This document shows, one piece after another, positions 12,001-40,563 of a DNA stretch of 64,000 nt. The stretch spans positions 4,424,501-4,488,500 of the forward strand of contig JANTQA010000012.1 of assembly GCA_027625915.1 (NCBI GenBank). Reading direction: 5' to 3'. Position numbers and translations under genes: made by a program. This stretch comes from Anaeramoeba flamelloides. Lineage: Eukaryota; Metamonada; Anaeramoebidae. The notes below the pieces were generated by a model that saw only the letters and a list, made by a program, of their open reading frames with translations, did no database searches and was not told the origin of the DNA. The stretch's first letter is position 1. Every line of letters begins with the position of its first letter.

Positions 12001-12954
12001 ATAATTGATTTAAATGATCCAAATAATACAACAGAAACAAGGAATTTAATTGATTTGGGTTCTAATGGCCCAAATGAAAATTTACTAAATTTTGAAGAAA
12101 TCAATGAAAGAAAAAAACCAAAATCAAAAAAAAATGAACCATTAATTTCATTTAACCAATCAAAACAACCCAAAACAAAAATTAATAAAGAAAAAAATAT
12201 GGAAAAATCTTCAAGTTATGATTTTTTTGCGAATCAAAATTTTATTCAGTCAAATAAAAGAGAAAAAAGAAAGGAAAAATTATCAAAAACAATTTTTTTT
12301 GCGGATTTAAATATTCAAAAAAATGATTTATTAATCAAGAATATTAAAGGAGGTAAAACACATTCAATGGATTTTTCATTGTTAAATAACACAAATAAAA
12401 AAAAAAAAAAAAAATTCAAAATTGAAAATGAATCCTTAATTGGTTCCATAAATTCAATACCAGAAAAACAGACAATTAAAACTTCACAAACAGAAACAAA
12501 TATTATCGATTTTACTCGAAATAATAGTAATGTTAACCCAAAAAAAAATTTTCGTCAAATGGATAATGAACTATTAATATCTTTTAATAATGAAATTATA
12601 TTTAATAAAAATAAAAACGACAACCAATTTGAAAATATTTTTCAATTACAAGACAAACAACCAAAAAATGTTGGAAATGATATAGCTACAAATGAAATCA
12701 ATGCTAAACAAAGTTTTATGGATGAGATTTTACAGATTGAAAATAAAAAAAGAGAGACAGGTCAAGATCTTATAAATTTTGATATAGGTTATAATGTTAA
12801 CAACAACAATAATAATCATAGTAATAATCATAATCATAATAATAATATTAATCAAACTTTAATAAATTTTTCAAATGAAAAAATGAAAAAGGAAAAAATG
12901 AAAAATGAAAAAAAGAAAGATAATTCTACAATCTTTGATTTTTTTAAAAATTAG
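9088..12954 (+). CDS. SCYL2: SCYL2-like pseudokinase, clathrin traffic
   Basis: Likely orthologue of SCY1-like 2 (CVAK104), a catalytically weak or dead kinase that binds clathrin and AP2 in endosome/Golgi traffic. The ATG at 9088 starts a kinase-like domain (about residues 8-345) that keeps the SCYL glycine-poor first strand (GRGGPNECFKIYSAT). The HRD motif is replaced by HLN (202-204) and DFG by GDF (221-223), so catalysis is improbable. A Lys/Glu/Gln tract (about 128-173) is inserted in the domain. Residues 372-710 are helical and repeat-like; IPDRILIQIVYPKLIQFL and LMPLSINTFFEKD mirror conserved stretches of SCYL2. The 580-residue tail is disordered (N, K, E, D) but studded with hydrophobic-acidic motifs: LLNFE (999-1003) and LINFD (1228-1232) fit the clathrin-box pattern. 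Single exon, 1,288 aa, longer than the ~930 aa animal protein. It is convergent with the BEACH gene. An alternative is another SCY1-like paralogue. Confidence 0.82.
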   Translation: MFSTLEENYLILKKTGRGGPNECFKIYSATRKKDQKPFSVFVLNKKELGLNKNLDLSSQTFLTNLRNGLFFQSKTDHPSILKIHSLSNTRCFEETINELRFVTDEVISSLQSFRWFEKMRNKKFIQNKTTNQEEENQKNKHTNTKLEKGKKKEKEKEKEKQKEKEKQKQIGERQKYSPEINRFLLYQLSGALKFCNDSQRCHLNISPQSIYFTKQSRWVLGDFYFSQLSSPNLVEITNLKMNLNLPKIQWYSQNIDYCGPEYVCQNYNAGFQSDLFSFGCLIYQTFTGRKLINAEGNRQNYELELSNVSHQMTINKKAFFQAIPKDLHNLLSQLLQFDPKLRGSSKDLDCEYFFLPNFCERLKSTHSLKHLENKIKHHEMNENKKEKNLYQSKLFLLQNDQKDNITLQEIEKIYPQLNMIPDRILIQIVYPKLIQFLNQEIQLHSNDNDDKNNNDNNNNNNENNSTEFLLKAIFWIVENILKDEFINNNFYPLIESIVFQNNNENKIDKNNPKNMSKELKKKLIIQILHFPKFQEKITKENCEELILKLTFFFLIFKNIETELFLNYLQISLNILGMEFYNNKYLNRLILFYNKLKIKKNNISIKILKIIKKFTHLISLEQSSKILYNFISELFTNKNSNNHQNLIINVLSMFKNICKKSPNNNDILLNFLNDIFLVLMPLSINTFFEKDIFIDLSNFLEFLLREIIQIKLQSYDKPNKKEFLIIDEDKINKNQNENIIKKNQDVEKKVEPIIKEEDHLFFNLNNDNTDSSVYNDNLDNNTKNVKLDNNDVNKNNKQNILEQLLIFPTNERLYFSDENKKNEDVKIQDEKKEHEEENDLLFFNKIPNNYNHKKNEIIEDKTTVIDFIQNTNENENENENVNENKKLNQEDQYLTLIEKNQDVEKKVEPIIKKKNHLFFNLNNDNTDSSVYNDNLDNGNQNYEKNKSSMIEELLSIQSPKKKPGKKNSHKFTIIDLNDPNNTTETRNLIDLGSNGPNENLLNFEEINERKKPKSKKNEPLISFNQSKQPKTKINKEKNMEKSSSYDFFANQNFIQSNKREKRKEKLSKTIFFADLNIQKNDLLIKNIKGGKTHSMDFSLLNNTNKKKKKKFKIENESLIGSINSIPEKQTIKTSQTETNIIDFTRNNSNVNPKKNFRQMDNELLISFNNEIIFNKNKNDNQFENIFQLQDKQPKNVGNDIATNEINAKQSFMDEILQIENKKRETGQDLINFDIGYNVNNNNNNHSNNHNHNNNINQTLINFSNEKMKKEKMKNEKKKDNSTIFDFFKN
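11305..11424 (+). repeat. In-gene direct repeat, unit 1 (120 bp)
   Basis: Codes for KNQDVEKKVEPII and VYNDNLDN within the disordered tail of the SCYL2-like protein. It is nearly identical at the DNA level to unit 2, 471 bp downstream; the main difference is an E/D versus K/N switch in the middle. Such identity in fast-evolving sequence implies recent duplication or gene conversion. Confidence 0.85.
11776..11895 (+). repeat. In-gene direct repeat, unit 2 (120 bp)
   Basis: Second copy of the segment at 11305-11424, in the same reading frame. The intervening 350 bases are unrelated, so this is a displaced duplication and not a tandem array. Confidence 0.85.
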
Positions 12955-13099
12955 AACTATAAACAAATTGTTATTTTTATTTTATTATTACACTTTGATC
13001 ATTTGTACGATGAAAAAATTTAAAACTAGTTTTTTTTTTTTTTTTTTTTTAAGGTTATTCGAGGATTTGATTATATCTTTTTCAATATGATAAAGTTTA

Positions 13100-13360
13100 A
13101 AAAATTGTGATTAATATTATAAAAAAAAAACGTGATTAATATTTATAAGTCATGATAAAGCTTCAAAAATAGCGATCATCTCTCTCAAATCGCGATATTA
13201 TAAAAAATGGAAATATTATATAAAATCGAAATAACCTATTATATTGCGATTTCCGATACAAATAGTTATATTATATAAAAATCGGGATAATTATTTAAAA
13301 ATCGGGATAATTGTTGAGAAATCGTGATAAAAAATTACATTGTGATATAATAGTTGACGA
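13100..13360. repeat. Irregular ATCG-GATAA word array
   Basis: About ten occurrences of a short word close to AATCGnGATAATT, including two near-identical neighbours (AAATCGGGATAATTATTT and AAATCGGGATAATTGTTG), plus TCGCGATATTATAAAA, TAGCGATCATC and TTGCGATTTCC. CpG is otherwise scarce here, so its concentration in 260 bp directly after the SCYL2 stop is notable. Spacing is uneven; no family was recognised. Confidence 0.5.
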
Positions 13361-14351
13361 ATTTTAGGGATTATTCAAAGATATTTTTAAGAAAACAATT
13401 TTGTTTGACCAAAAAACAGATTATCTTGAAAAAAAAAATTTATTTAAAAAACAACAAAAAAAGAAACTTTGATTCAATCAATGGTTAGATCAACAGTTTT
13501 CAATGTATTTTGTTTTGATTTGGTTGATAGTTAAAATCGATCCTTTAGATCAAAAAAAGTAATAACTAAAGAGAAATAAATAGTTTCCCAGTCTATCATG
13601 TATGTTATAAAACGCATTGAATAAAAAAGGAATCTAAAACAACCAAACCTAAATGAGTTCTTACAAGAATATGTTCTGGATTTAAAAAATTTTCTTTATT
13701 CTATTCAATCCAAAAGGGGATATGTTTTACTATTCATAAGCTTACACTATAGCCTAGTGACGTTATCACCAATTATTAAGATTTTTTGACAATTATTTTC
13801 TTCTTCTTCTTCTCATATCCATGTCTTGGTATTGGACAGAAAACTCAACTAGAGTTTAAGGTTTTTTTTTTTATCGATTACATGTAAGAAGGAAAATTTT
13901 TCTTTCTTCTTTTTGGTTATTTAATAGTGATGGTAATAACTCCATTAAAAAAATTACATCTATTTTATATTAGTGTATTTTTTGTATGGGTTTATTATTT
14001 GTTTGATCCTAAAAATTGTCTGTGGAATTTTAATTGTGTAAAAAAATAAACAAATGTTAAGAAAATTTTATAATATGATCTCGAAAAATAAAAATGATTT
14101 TAAATAATAAACATATTATTGCTGATTATTGTAATTTTATTCAAAAGTTTTGGATTGAACCAAGTAATAAAATTTTTGATTATATAAAACAAAATTAAAC
14201 ATACAAAGATTTTAAAATAGATATTTTTTCTAATTGAAAATATTTAAAATACAATTAAATATTTAAAAATAAAATCTTTCAAAGAGTTTAAAAAAATAGA
14301 GAATTTGAAATTCATTATTAAAAGTGATGGAAATAATATCAATATTTTCTC

Positions 14352-14357
<6 letters not shown>

Positions 14358-14386
<29 letters not shown>

Positions 14387-14387
14387 A
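14358..14387. repeat. (TA)n microsatellite
   Basis: Fifteen uninterrupted AT dinucleotides. They lie just before the start of the LINE-like reverse transcriptase frame. Confidence 0.95.
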
Positions 14388-14501
14388 CATTAAAATTCAG
14401 AGTATATTTAATTCTATGTTAATTAACCCTAATAAGAATAATCTTATATCAAAAAAAAAGATCAATTTATATATCCAACAAAAAGAAATGAAGGACTATC
14501 T

Positions 14502-15440
14502 TTAAATTATAGACCAGTTGTTTCTAATAAAAGTTTACCAAGATTATATCTAAATTTTTTATATAAATTAATTGATCCTTCTTGATAATTTATTTATAAA
14601 TCTCAATTTGGTTTTAGAGAAAAATATTATAACCATATTACATTCTTAAATTTTAAAAATACTTATAATGAGATAAAATTAAATCATAAAAATGATATAA
14701 CCTATATTATTATAATTGAGATTGTCAAATGTTTTGATTCAATCAATTATAAAATAATTCAAAAAATATCAAAAAAATGGATTTTAAATAAAATTATTAA
14801 AAATTATTTATTAAAATATTATCAAGTAGAAGGGCTAGGTATATTTCAAGGAGACCCATTTTCACTAATTTTATTTACGATTATTTTACATTTTCATTTA
14901 CTAAAAATAATATCATATACAAATCAATTTTAAAATATTTATAGACCATTTAATTTTAATTATAAAATGAAATAAAAATCCACGTAAATCAAAAAATAAA
15001 TTCAAGATATTTAATTATTTAGAATTTGGATTAAAATCGAATAAAGATAAAAAAGTCATTTCCAAAGACTTTTAAAAAAGATTAAATATGTAGGTAGTTA
15101 TTTAGATATTATTTTAAGAATATTTAATATTAAAAAAATTGGAATTTTTATTATTTTGTAGGTTAAAAAATTATTAGCTATTAAAATCAAAATTTAAACT
15201 TTGTAAAAACAAAAAAAAAAACAAAAATTCCTTATTTTAATTATTTCTTATTACATATCAAATATTGATAATTATCATATTATTTTCATTTCTCCAAACT
15301 CTATTATTAATACATATATCTTTATTAAATTTTTTAAAATAAATTCCAGCTTTATTGCAAAGTTCATTTTAATAATTGATTAAAAATACTAAAAACACAA
15401 ATATTGGTATATTTCCAAAATTATAAAAAAAGATTTAATT
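14502..15440 (+). mobile_element. LINE (non-LTR) reverse transcriptase remnant
   Basis: One reading frame from 14502 carries reverse transcriptase landmarks in the right order and spacing: NYRPVVSNKSLPRLYLNFLYKL, here given as NYRPVV (14505 on) and LYKLI; SQFGFREKYYN (14601 on); KCFDSI (14727, the motif A Asp); and GIFQGDPFSLILF (14838 on, the motif B QG-P). Stop codons after LIDPS interrupt it, and the YxDD box expected about 150 bases later is not visible, so it is dead. Weaker sequence to about 15440 resembles the RT/connection region (KYVGSYLDI; KKLLAIKIKI) and is shared with 25860-26290. The element extends upstream of 14502 by an unknown amount. Old insertion, + strand. Confidence 0.8.
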
Positions 15441-15667
15441 TTTTTTTTCAAGTATTTATTTTTTATTTTAGTTTGTTATTAATTTTAAATTATATCTTCC
15501 GGTTATAGTTTGGCATATAATCTCACTTCCCAGTTTCACTTTTGGGATATATATGCAATACCACAGTGTATAATTATATATAATACATGGCTATTAATAC
15601 TTTAAAAGTTAAGAAAAAAATTTCATCAAATCAAAGGAAATAGGATTGAAAAAAGACAATTTTAATA

Positions 15668-34051
<18,384 letters not shown>

Positions 34052-34696
34052 TTTCTATGGGGTTGTGTTCAATAACAGAAGAAAGTAACTTGATTTTTCA
34101 AAATAATCAAAAAAATAACTCAAGAAAAAAAAATAAAAAATCAGAAAAACCAACCCGACAAGAATATCACTAAAATTGTAGTCGCTTTTTTAACTTGACA
34201 ACACTTTAGTTTTTTGGAAATTGTTCTAAATTTTGAATAGGAATTAGAAGATCAAAATTCAATAAATTTCAATTTAAAAGTTTTTACTAGTCAAATGTTC
34301 TAAAAATATGTACTTTAAGCAACTTTTAGCTTCTCAGTTTTCATAAAGAATTTCAGGTATTGAAAGTGAACAAATATTTTTCTTTTTGAGAACTTTCAAA
34401 AATTTTAATTAAAGTCAAAATTTTATTTTTTATTAATCATTATTTTTTACCCTTTTTTAGATTCAAAAGTTTATCTCGAGAATTTGAAATTTGAAAAAAT
34501 ATGAAAGAATATTAGAGAGTGAAATCTTTTGGACTGTCAGTCTCAAAGTTAGAAAAAGTACTGAAAGTATTTGTATGGATTTTTAATTCTTGTTATGAAA
34601 TTTCACAATTTTTAACAAGAGTTAATTAAAGACAAAGTTGTAATTCAAATTGAATGTTTAATTTATTTTCGAATGTTTTATTTAAGGAATACGTTC

Positions 34697-35163
34697 TCAC
34701 CCTTGAAAGGGTTGAGTAATTGTGTTATTTCATTTTCGCTTCTCTCAAATAATTTTCATTCTGAAGAAATTGGACAAAAAAAAAAAAAAAACACTTTTTT
34801 ATCATCTTTATCTTTTCAAATATCTATTTTTCTTTCTTTTTGAATGAATAGGAAATTGAAAATATTAAAGCAAAATAATTGCAAAAAAATGACTTTTGGG
34901 GATTTTCAAGACAAGTTCAAATCTGTGAACATTTCGAACTTGTAAAAGCATGTTTAAAAAATATGTTGAACAGTCAGAGGAATTATTGTGAGTTCAAAAA
35001 GTTATAATGGAAATACTAAAATAATAAAATCAAATTTTGGTATGATCTTTGAAAGGGTAAAATTGTGAAAATTGTTAAAATCCTTAAAATTTCCCTTTTT
35101 TTCTTAAAGAAATTCTCAGTGTAGAAATATTACTTGAAATTACTAAACTCTTTCAAGGGTGTT
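34697..35163. mobile_element. Short inverted-end element (~465 bp)
   Basis: Left end CACCCTTGAAAGGGTTGAG(TAATT) and, inverted, right end CACCCTTGAAAGAGTTTAG(TAATT): 22 of 24 positions agree. The interior has no open frame. A target duplication is not clear. Only one copy is seen in the window, so family status is unknown. Confidence 0.5.
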
Positions 35164-36671
35164 TTTATACATTATTTCACTATTTTCACAAGAGAATATA
35201 GTCGATAAAGTGATTTCAACAAAGATGAAATAAAATATTTTGAAAAAATTATAATAGAATGTCTTAATAAATGAAATTTAAAGGTTGGAAAAAACCAGAT
35301 TATTTCTAAAATTTTCCTTTACAATTAATTTTTCAAACCCTTGGGTATTGTTTATACTTTTCAAAAAAAGTTTTTTTTTTAGTTGATAGGTCAATTTAAG
35401 AAGGTACCAAATCTTGTTTTCAAAAACCGATAAGAAGAAAAATGGCAAAAATTGAATGTTTTGACCATGTAAAATTAAAAAGTTTCATAGTTAATAAAAA
35501 TTAAAGTATAAAACCAACTTTAATGTCTCTGATGATTTTATATACTATTTTACTTGACTTTTTTAATACCCCAAAACAACTCTAAAAATTTTTTATCAAT
35601 CAAAATGGAGGAAAATGAAAATACCTTGAAAAAGAATTTTTATAATTAAAATTTTATCTCAAAGTTTTTGTCAAGAAGTCTAATTAATTTTATAAATATC
35701 ATTTATAATTGGTTTTATTAAAGTCTAGGGTATTTACGTCTAATAATGATAAGAAATATTTAGAACTTTAAATAAAAAATTTTCAGTTTCAAAATAGGAA
35801 AATAGCAGTAATTGATATAGTTTCTTTGTTAAATTCGAATATTCTAAATTTGTCTAGTAGAATGATCAATTAATCACCAGTATTTGTTTCTTCCATAAAT
35901 ACACATTTCGAAAAGTAAAAATCATTTCTATCTATTTTTTTTTATGAGCAAAACAATTCTAAAAAAACATAAACTGAATTTTATTTTTATTGGATCTGTT
36001 GGATACAAAAAATGATAAAAATTTTATCACCGAATCCCAATTTAGATTTGAAACAAACAATTGTAATTTTAAGAATAACAGTAACAATAAGTAAGAATTG
36101 TCAGATTTTGTTAAATAAACCAGATATTTTGGATATTTTTTAATAGAGATTCGATTCAAACTACTAAAAAGATAGATAATATTCTTAGACCATTGTTGAG
36201 AACATCAATTCAAGTACCAATATAAAGAACCCACAGAAGCCCCAAATCTTTTTTGAAAAAAAATATTTCTTTGTAACAATTATGATACTTTGTGGCGTCA
36301 GGGTAAAATTTCAGTAATTCATGGATAAAAATTCATCAACAATACTTTCTTCTAAAGTTAGATTTATTTGTCCTGAATGTTTGTTAATTATGGTCATTGT
36401 TTAGATAATAAAAAAAAAGTGAAGTATTTTTCATTATCTTTCTGCAGTTTTTATTCAATGTGTTTGGGTTGATGTATCTCAAATTTCTTTTTCAATTTTA
36501 CATTTAAAAATTACATAAAATGATTTTTTGATCTAAATTAGAGAATATTTGTATAAATATGACTTCACAATATAAATGAGATTGAATTGAAAGTTTAAAA
36601 GAAAATTTGATAAATTCTAAACATACTTTTATCAAAATAAGGCATGCAGAAAAGTATAATCCGCGTTTCAA

Positions 36672-36674
<3 letters not shown>

Positions 36675-36709
<35 letters not shown>
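36675..36709. repeat. (TA)n microsatellite
   Basis: Uninterrupted AT repeat of about 35 bp directly abutting the family D copy. Confidence 0.95.
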
Positions 36710-36713
<4 letters not shown>

Positions 36714-36714
36714 A

Positions 36715-37085
36715 AACGAATACCTATACATCAATCTATCAAATACACAAACGATAAATCCTTATTAAATATGGTATTGGTTTCTTAAATTTCTATTATT
36801 TAAAAAGAAATTCGAAAAATAATGGATCAAATTGGAAAATTTATCTCAAAAAATATTTTAATTATTCATCAAAATATATGAAATCTCAAAAAAATAATAA
36901 AAAAAAAAACGGAAAATTTTCTAACTAATTGCATTCCTAATTTAAATTTTACTGTAAATATCCAGATGTTTACACTTCAAAATTAATTTGAACTTAGGTA
37001 TCTATTGGGTAGTCGATTGTATGTTGCCTTGTAACAAGAAGAAAAAAAAGTATGTATTATATTTTGAAACAAAGATTATTGTCGC
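36715..37085 (-). repeat. Family D repeat, copy 1
   Basis: The reverse complement aligns along its whole length with 50530-50960 and 54515-54960. Landmarks in family orientation: TTTCTTCTTGTTACAA-GCAACA, ATCTGGATATTT, TTTTTGAGATAAATT, AATTTGATCC and TTAATAATAGAA-TTTAAGAAAC. No open frame; ends undefined. Confidence 0.65.
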
Positions 37086-37379
37086 TATGCACGAATTATT
37101 TTGATCATTGTAGTTGTTAAAACTCATTGTTATTGAGAAAAAGGTAATTAATTTATATTCTTTAATCTATCCAAAATATATCAATTGATTGAATATATTT
37201 AAGATTGTTCGGTAATGGTTTGTTATAATTTTGGTATGTCAGAATTCTACTCGATTTGAGATAAAATACTGATATCATATGGAGCGACAGGATATATTCA
37301 GTTGTTAAAGGAATTATATCCTTTTACAAAACAAAGTGTCACATGTTTCAAAGTTTGAAACCTCTTTATTAAGTATGTT

Positions 37380-37610
37380 TGATCATTCTTACTCATAAAT
37401 TCAAAATAATTAGAAAAAAAATATTTAGTTCCATTTTGATAAATCTTGTAACTTCTACTTTTAAAACTGTTCTTAGTTAATAAATATTTTTAAGATCCAA
37501 AAAATTTTAACAAATTTTTAAAGATTTAAACCAATAAAATAAATTATTAAAAGCTACAATAAAAAAATTTCTAAAATGGAAAATGTAGTAAAAATAATAA
37601 AACCTTTATT
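37380..37610 (+). repeat. Family I fragment, copy 1
   Basis: Weak similarity to 48290-48530: ATAAATTCA-AAA, then TTTTAAAGATTTAAACC-ATAAA and TTCTAAAATGGAAAATG-AGTAAAA. It might derive from a LINE or transposase gene, but nothing protein-like is conserved. Confidence 0.35.
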
Positions 37611-37897
37611 TCAATTTATTAGTATTAAGACGCGATGAGTTTAAATTTTTTTTTAATCAAGGAAATTATTTAAATTAAAAGTTTGAAGTTTTTATGATTT
37701 TAAGACTTTCTTTGTTTTGTTCTAATTTTTTCCTCGTTTTAGTGTTAATTTCGATTTTATAACATTATGACTGACGCTGTCTGAAATTTTTTGATATACA
37801 AAATTCTGAGTTCTTGATTTTAAAACCTCATTTATTCTTTATTTTGTAATTAAAAATTGATTAATAAAAGTTAATATAACAAAGCAAGTATCAAAAC

Positions 37898-37922
37898 ATA
37901 TATATATATATATATATATATA
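37898..37922. repeat. (AT)n microsatellite
   Basis: Twelve AT dinucleotides. Confidence 0.9.
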
Positions 37923-38159
37923 AACAATTATTCAAAAATTTTGACTCACTTTATAATGTTAATGGGAGTTGTTTTGAGGGTTTATTTCAGTATTCTTTTC
38001 AAAAAATATTTTCCAAATTTTTATCAGCAGAATCATTTTTTCTAATTTTGCAAATTTTAGTTTTGCTTTTTCAAATTTTTGTTTTTCTTTTGTTTTTCTT
38101 TTTCTTTTTCTTTCTTTTTCTTTTTCTTTTTTTTTCTTGTTTTTTTTTTTTTTGAAAAG

Positions 38160-38516
38160 ATCATGTGGAAAAAAAAAAGAGATCTTCCAAAAGACAAATA
38201 ATCACTAAGAAAATTTCGACTATGTAATGTCTTTGAAAATGAATTTAATTATTCATAAAAAATCTCGTCGTTCAACTTTTTTTTTGTTGAAAGTTCAGTA
38301 ATAAAAAATCCGTAATGCTCATTTCAAAAATTGTGACTCACTTTTTTTTAGTTTTTGGTTTTATTTTTTTTTAATTTTTAATATATCAGGCTTTTATACA
38401 TTTAGAATGACTTAAAAGTGAATTACAACCCAGGTTTAGTTATTAATTGTTCTTGAATACTAAAGGATAATTTTTTTTTTTCAATTTATTATTTCAGGTG
38501 AGTCACAATTTTTGAA
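38160..38516 (-). repeat. Family C repeat, copy 2
   Basis: Reads TTTCAAAAATTGTGACTCAC inward from 38516, with an inverted match of the same word at 38322-38341, so the first ~195 bp form a palindrome; the rest (with CATTACATAGTC-AATTTTC and GGAAGATC) forms a tail as in the other copies. Non-coding. Confidence 0.7.
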
Positions 38517-38860
38517 AAAGAGTTTATAACTCTCAATATATAACAAAAGAAAAAATGGAATTGTTATGTTATGTTCATTAATAAGAAGAATAAGAATAAG
38601 GGTAAAAAAAGGGTAACATGATATTAAAATTTATAATTGATTTTTTAAATTTAAATTGATTTTGTTTATAATTATATTTCAGAAAAATTCAAAATAAAAA
38701 ATAAAATTTAACATTTAATTTAATAAAATATAATATAAAATAAAAATGTTATTTTTCTCTCAAGAGAGAGAAAAAATATTAGAAAAAATATAAAAAATGA
38801 TGCAATATTTTTCAGGGATCTACATCACTTGATATTGTTTATAAATAATTTGAAACATTT

Positions 38861-39258
38861 TTAATCATTAAACCACTTATCACTAAAGTTGGGTATAAAT
38901 TTTGCTTCAACTTCTTTATTTATTTGTGGTATATTGGTTTCAAAATCTTCTGTATTCATTTTATTGATTTGCTTAACCTTCATAAAGTCAATAGGTTCTG
39001 ATGTTTCTGGGGATCTAAATGTGGTTTGCTTTGGATCTTGTGTGTTTTCTCGAGACAGTAGTGGCTGCTGTTGATACTGGAAAGGCGAATAGTTTCTTTC
39101 GAGTGGTTGCGTTGGTGTTTTTAATTTTAATTGCAATGGGATTTGGTTTGGTTGTGTTTCTTTGTTTCGCACCTTCTGGTTGGGTTGCTGTTGCTGCTGC
39201 TGTTGTTGTTGCTGTGGTTTTATCTTCTGTGTTTGTCTCATATGTAATTGCTGGTTTC

Positions 39259-39289
<31 letters not shown>

Positions 39290-40527
39290 TTGTTGTTGTT
39301 TTAATTGTAATGATTGTTGTTGCAATGATTGCAATATTTTTTGTTGTTGAAATTGAAATTGGGGTTGTTGCTGTTTTAAATGCGATTGTGGCTGTGTTTG
39401 TTGCTGCGGTTGTGGCTGTGTTTGTTGTTGCGATCTTTCTTGTTGGTTTTTCCATTCTCTCATCATAAGTTCCCAAAACTCATTTGGTTGGAAATATGAT
39501 GTTTGCAAACCCTGTAAATTTATGTTTTCCATATTGGGCAAAGAGGTGGCAAAACCCGAAGGAGAAATTGAAGACGGGAAATAAGGGATTGGCGAGATCG
39601 AATAAAAAAACGGAGATTGCGAAGGGTTCTCAATTTTCCTAAAATCTGGGATCTCGGGTGTTTGGATCTTTAGAGATGTGGATTCGGGATTTTTCTGGTT
39701 CATTGTTGTTGTTTGGTTCATAATTTGTGTTAAGGGGTTTGGCTTGGGGCTTGGTGACAAGGATAAAAGCGCCTGCGCGATGTTAACTTCTTTTATACCA
39801 CCGCTTCTTAAAGATTGCTGAATGGATTTCCCATTTTTGGGATTTTGATTTGTAGATTTACAGCTATCCTTCTCGTTGGGATTATTTGTCAAATCTTCCT
39901 TTTTGTTTTTCTGGGTTTTGAAATTGAAATCGCTGGTTGTTGGTTCACTAATTTCAAAATTTTTATTGTTATTACTCTTTTTCTTTTTATTGTCTATTTT
40001 TTTTTCTTTTTTGATTTTCTTTTTATTTTTTTTGATATTTTTTGGTTTTGTTTTGATTGTTTTGTTTTTTTTATTCTGTTTATAAGTAATAACCATTTTC
40101 TTGAATTTTTTGGGTTGACCTTCGGTTAAATTTGGTGTGTAGTCAACTTCGGTCACAAATAGCTCTCTTTTTTTAAAAATGATCTTCATTTTGTTCTGGA
40201 ATGAATTCACATCCTGTTGACTATTTACGGCTAATTCTTTTTCTTGGTTTAGCCTTTCCTGAAGCTTTTGGAAAAGCAAATTACCCTTTTCAATTAATTC
40301 TCTTCTTTGTTGCCGAAGCTTTATTGCTTTTTTATTATATTCTGATAAATAAGGCAAAATCTCCACAACTTTCTTACGGAAAATTAATGAGCCACGCTTT
40401 TCTTTCCCTCCTTTAACAATACCAGACCCTTTGAAAATTGACAAAACAACGCAGATTCGCTGTTTGTTGAACCCAGTGTTTTCTGCAATTTCGTTTCTAT
40501 GCGTAAATCCTTTTTTTTGTTTTTATT

Positions 40528-40563
<36 letters not shown>

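Larger units (their letters stand above)
12955..15667. other. Convergent intergenic region SCYL2 / BEACH gene
   Basis: Holds an irregular array of ATCG-GATAA words (13100-13360), a (TA)n microsatellite (14358-14387) and the decayed LINE reverse transcriptase (14502-15440). Stretch 13400-14350 shows nothing recognisable. Both flanking genes end here, so their polyadenylation signals must lie within it, but AATAAA-like words are too common to choose among. Confidence 0.6.
34052..38860. other. Intergenic, BEACH gene upstream side
   Basis: No gene is supported. Contents: an inverted-end element (34697-35163), (TA)n (36675-36709), a family D copy (36715-37085), a family I fragment (37380-37610), (AT)n (37898-37922) and family C copy 2 (38160-38516). 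On the + strand near 36020 a frame with ITESQFRFETNN faintly recalls a LINE reverse transcriptase but is too short to call. BEACH promoter sequence must lie near 34052-34200, without a recognisable motif. Confidence 0.55.

Noticed and set aside
35959-36159. Possible second LINE reverse transcriptase (ITESQFRFETNN on + strand)
   Set aside because: Only one motif-like stretch; the A and B motifs with correct spacing are absent.
39019-39468. Val/Ala- and Thr/Ala-rich open frames at the Gln-rich region
   Set aside because: Antisense and alternate-frame readings of CAG/CAA repeats.
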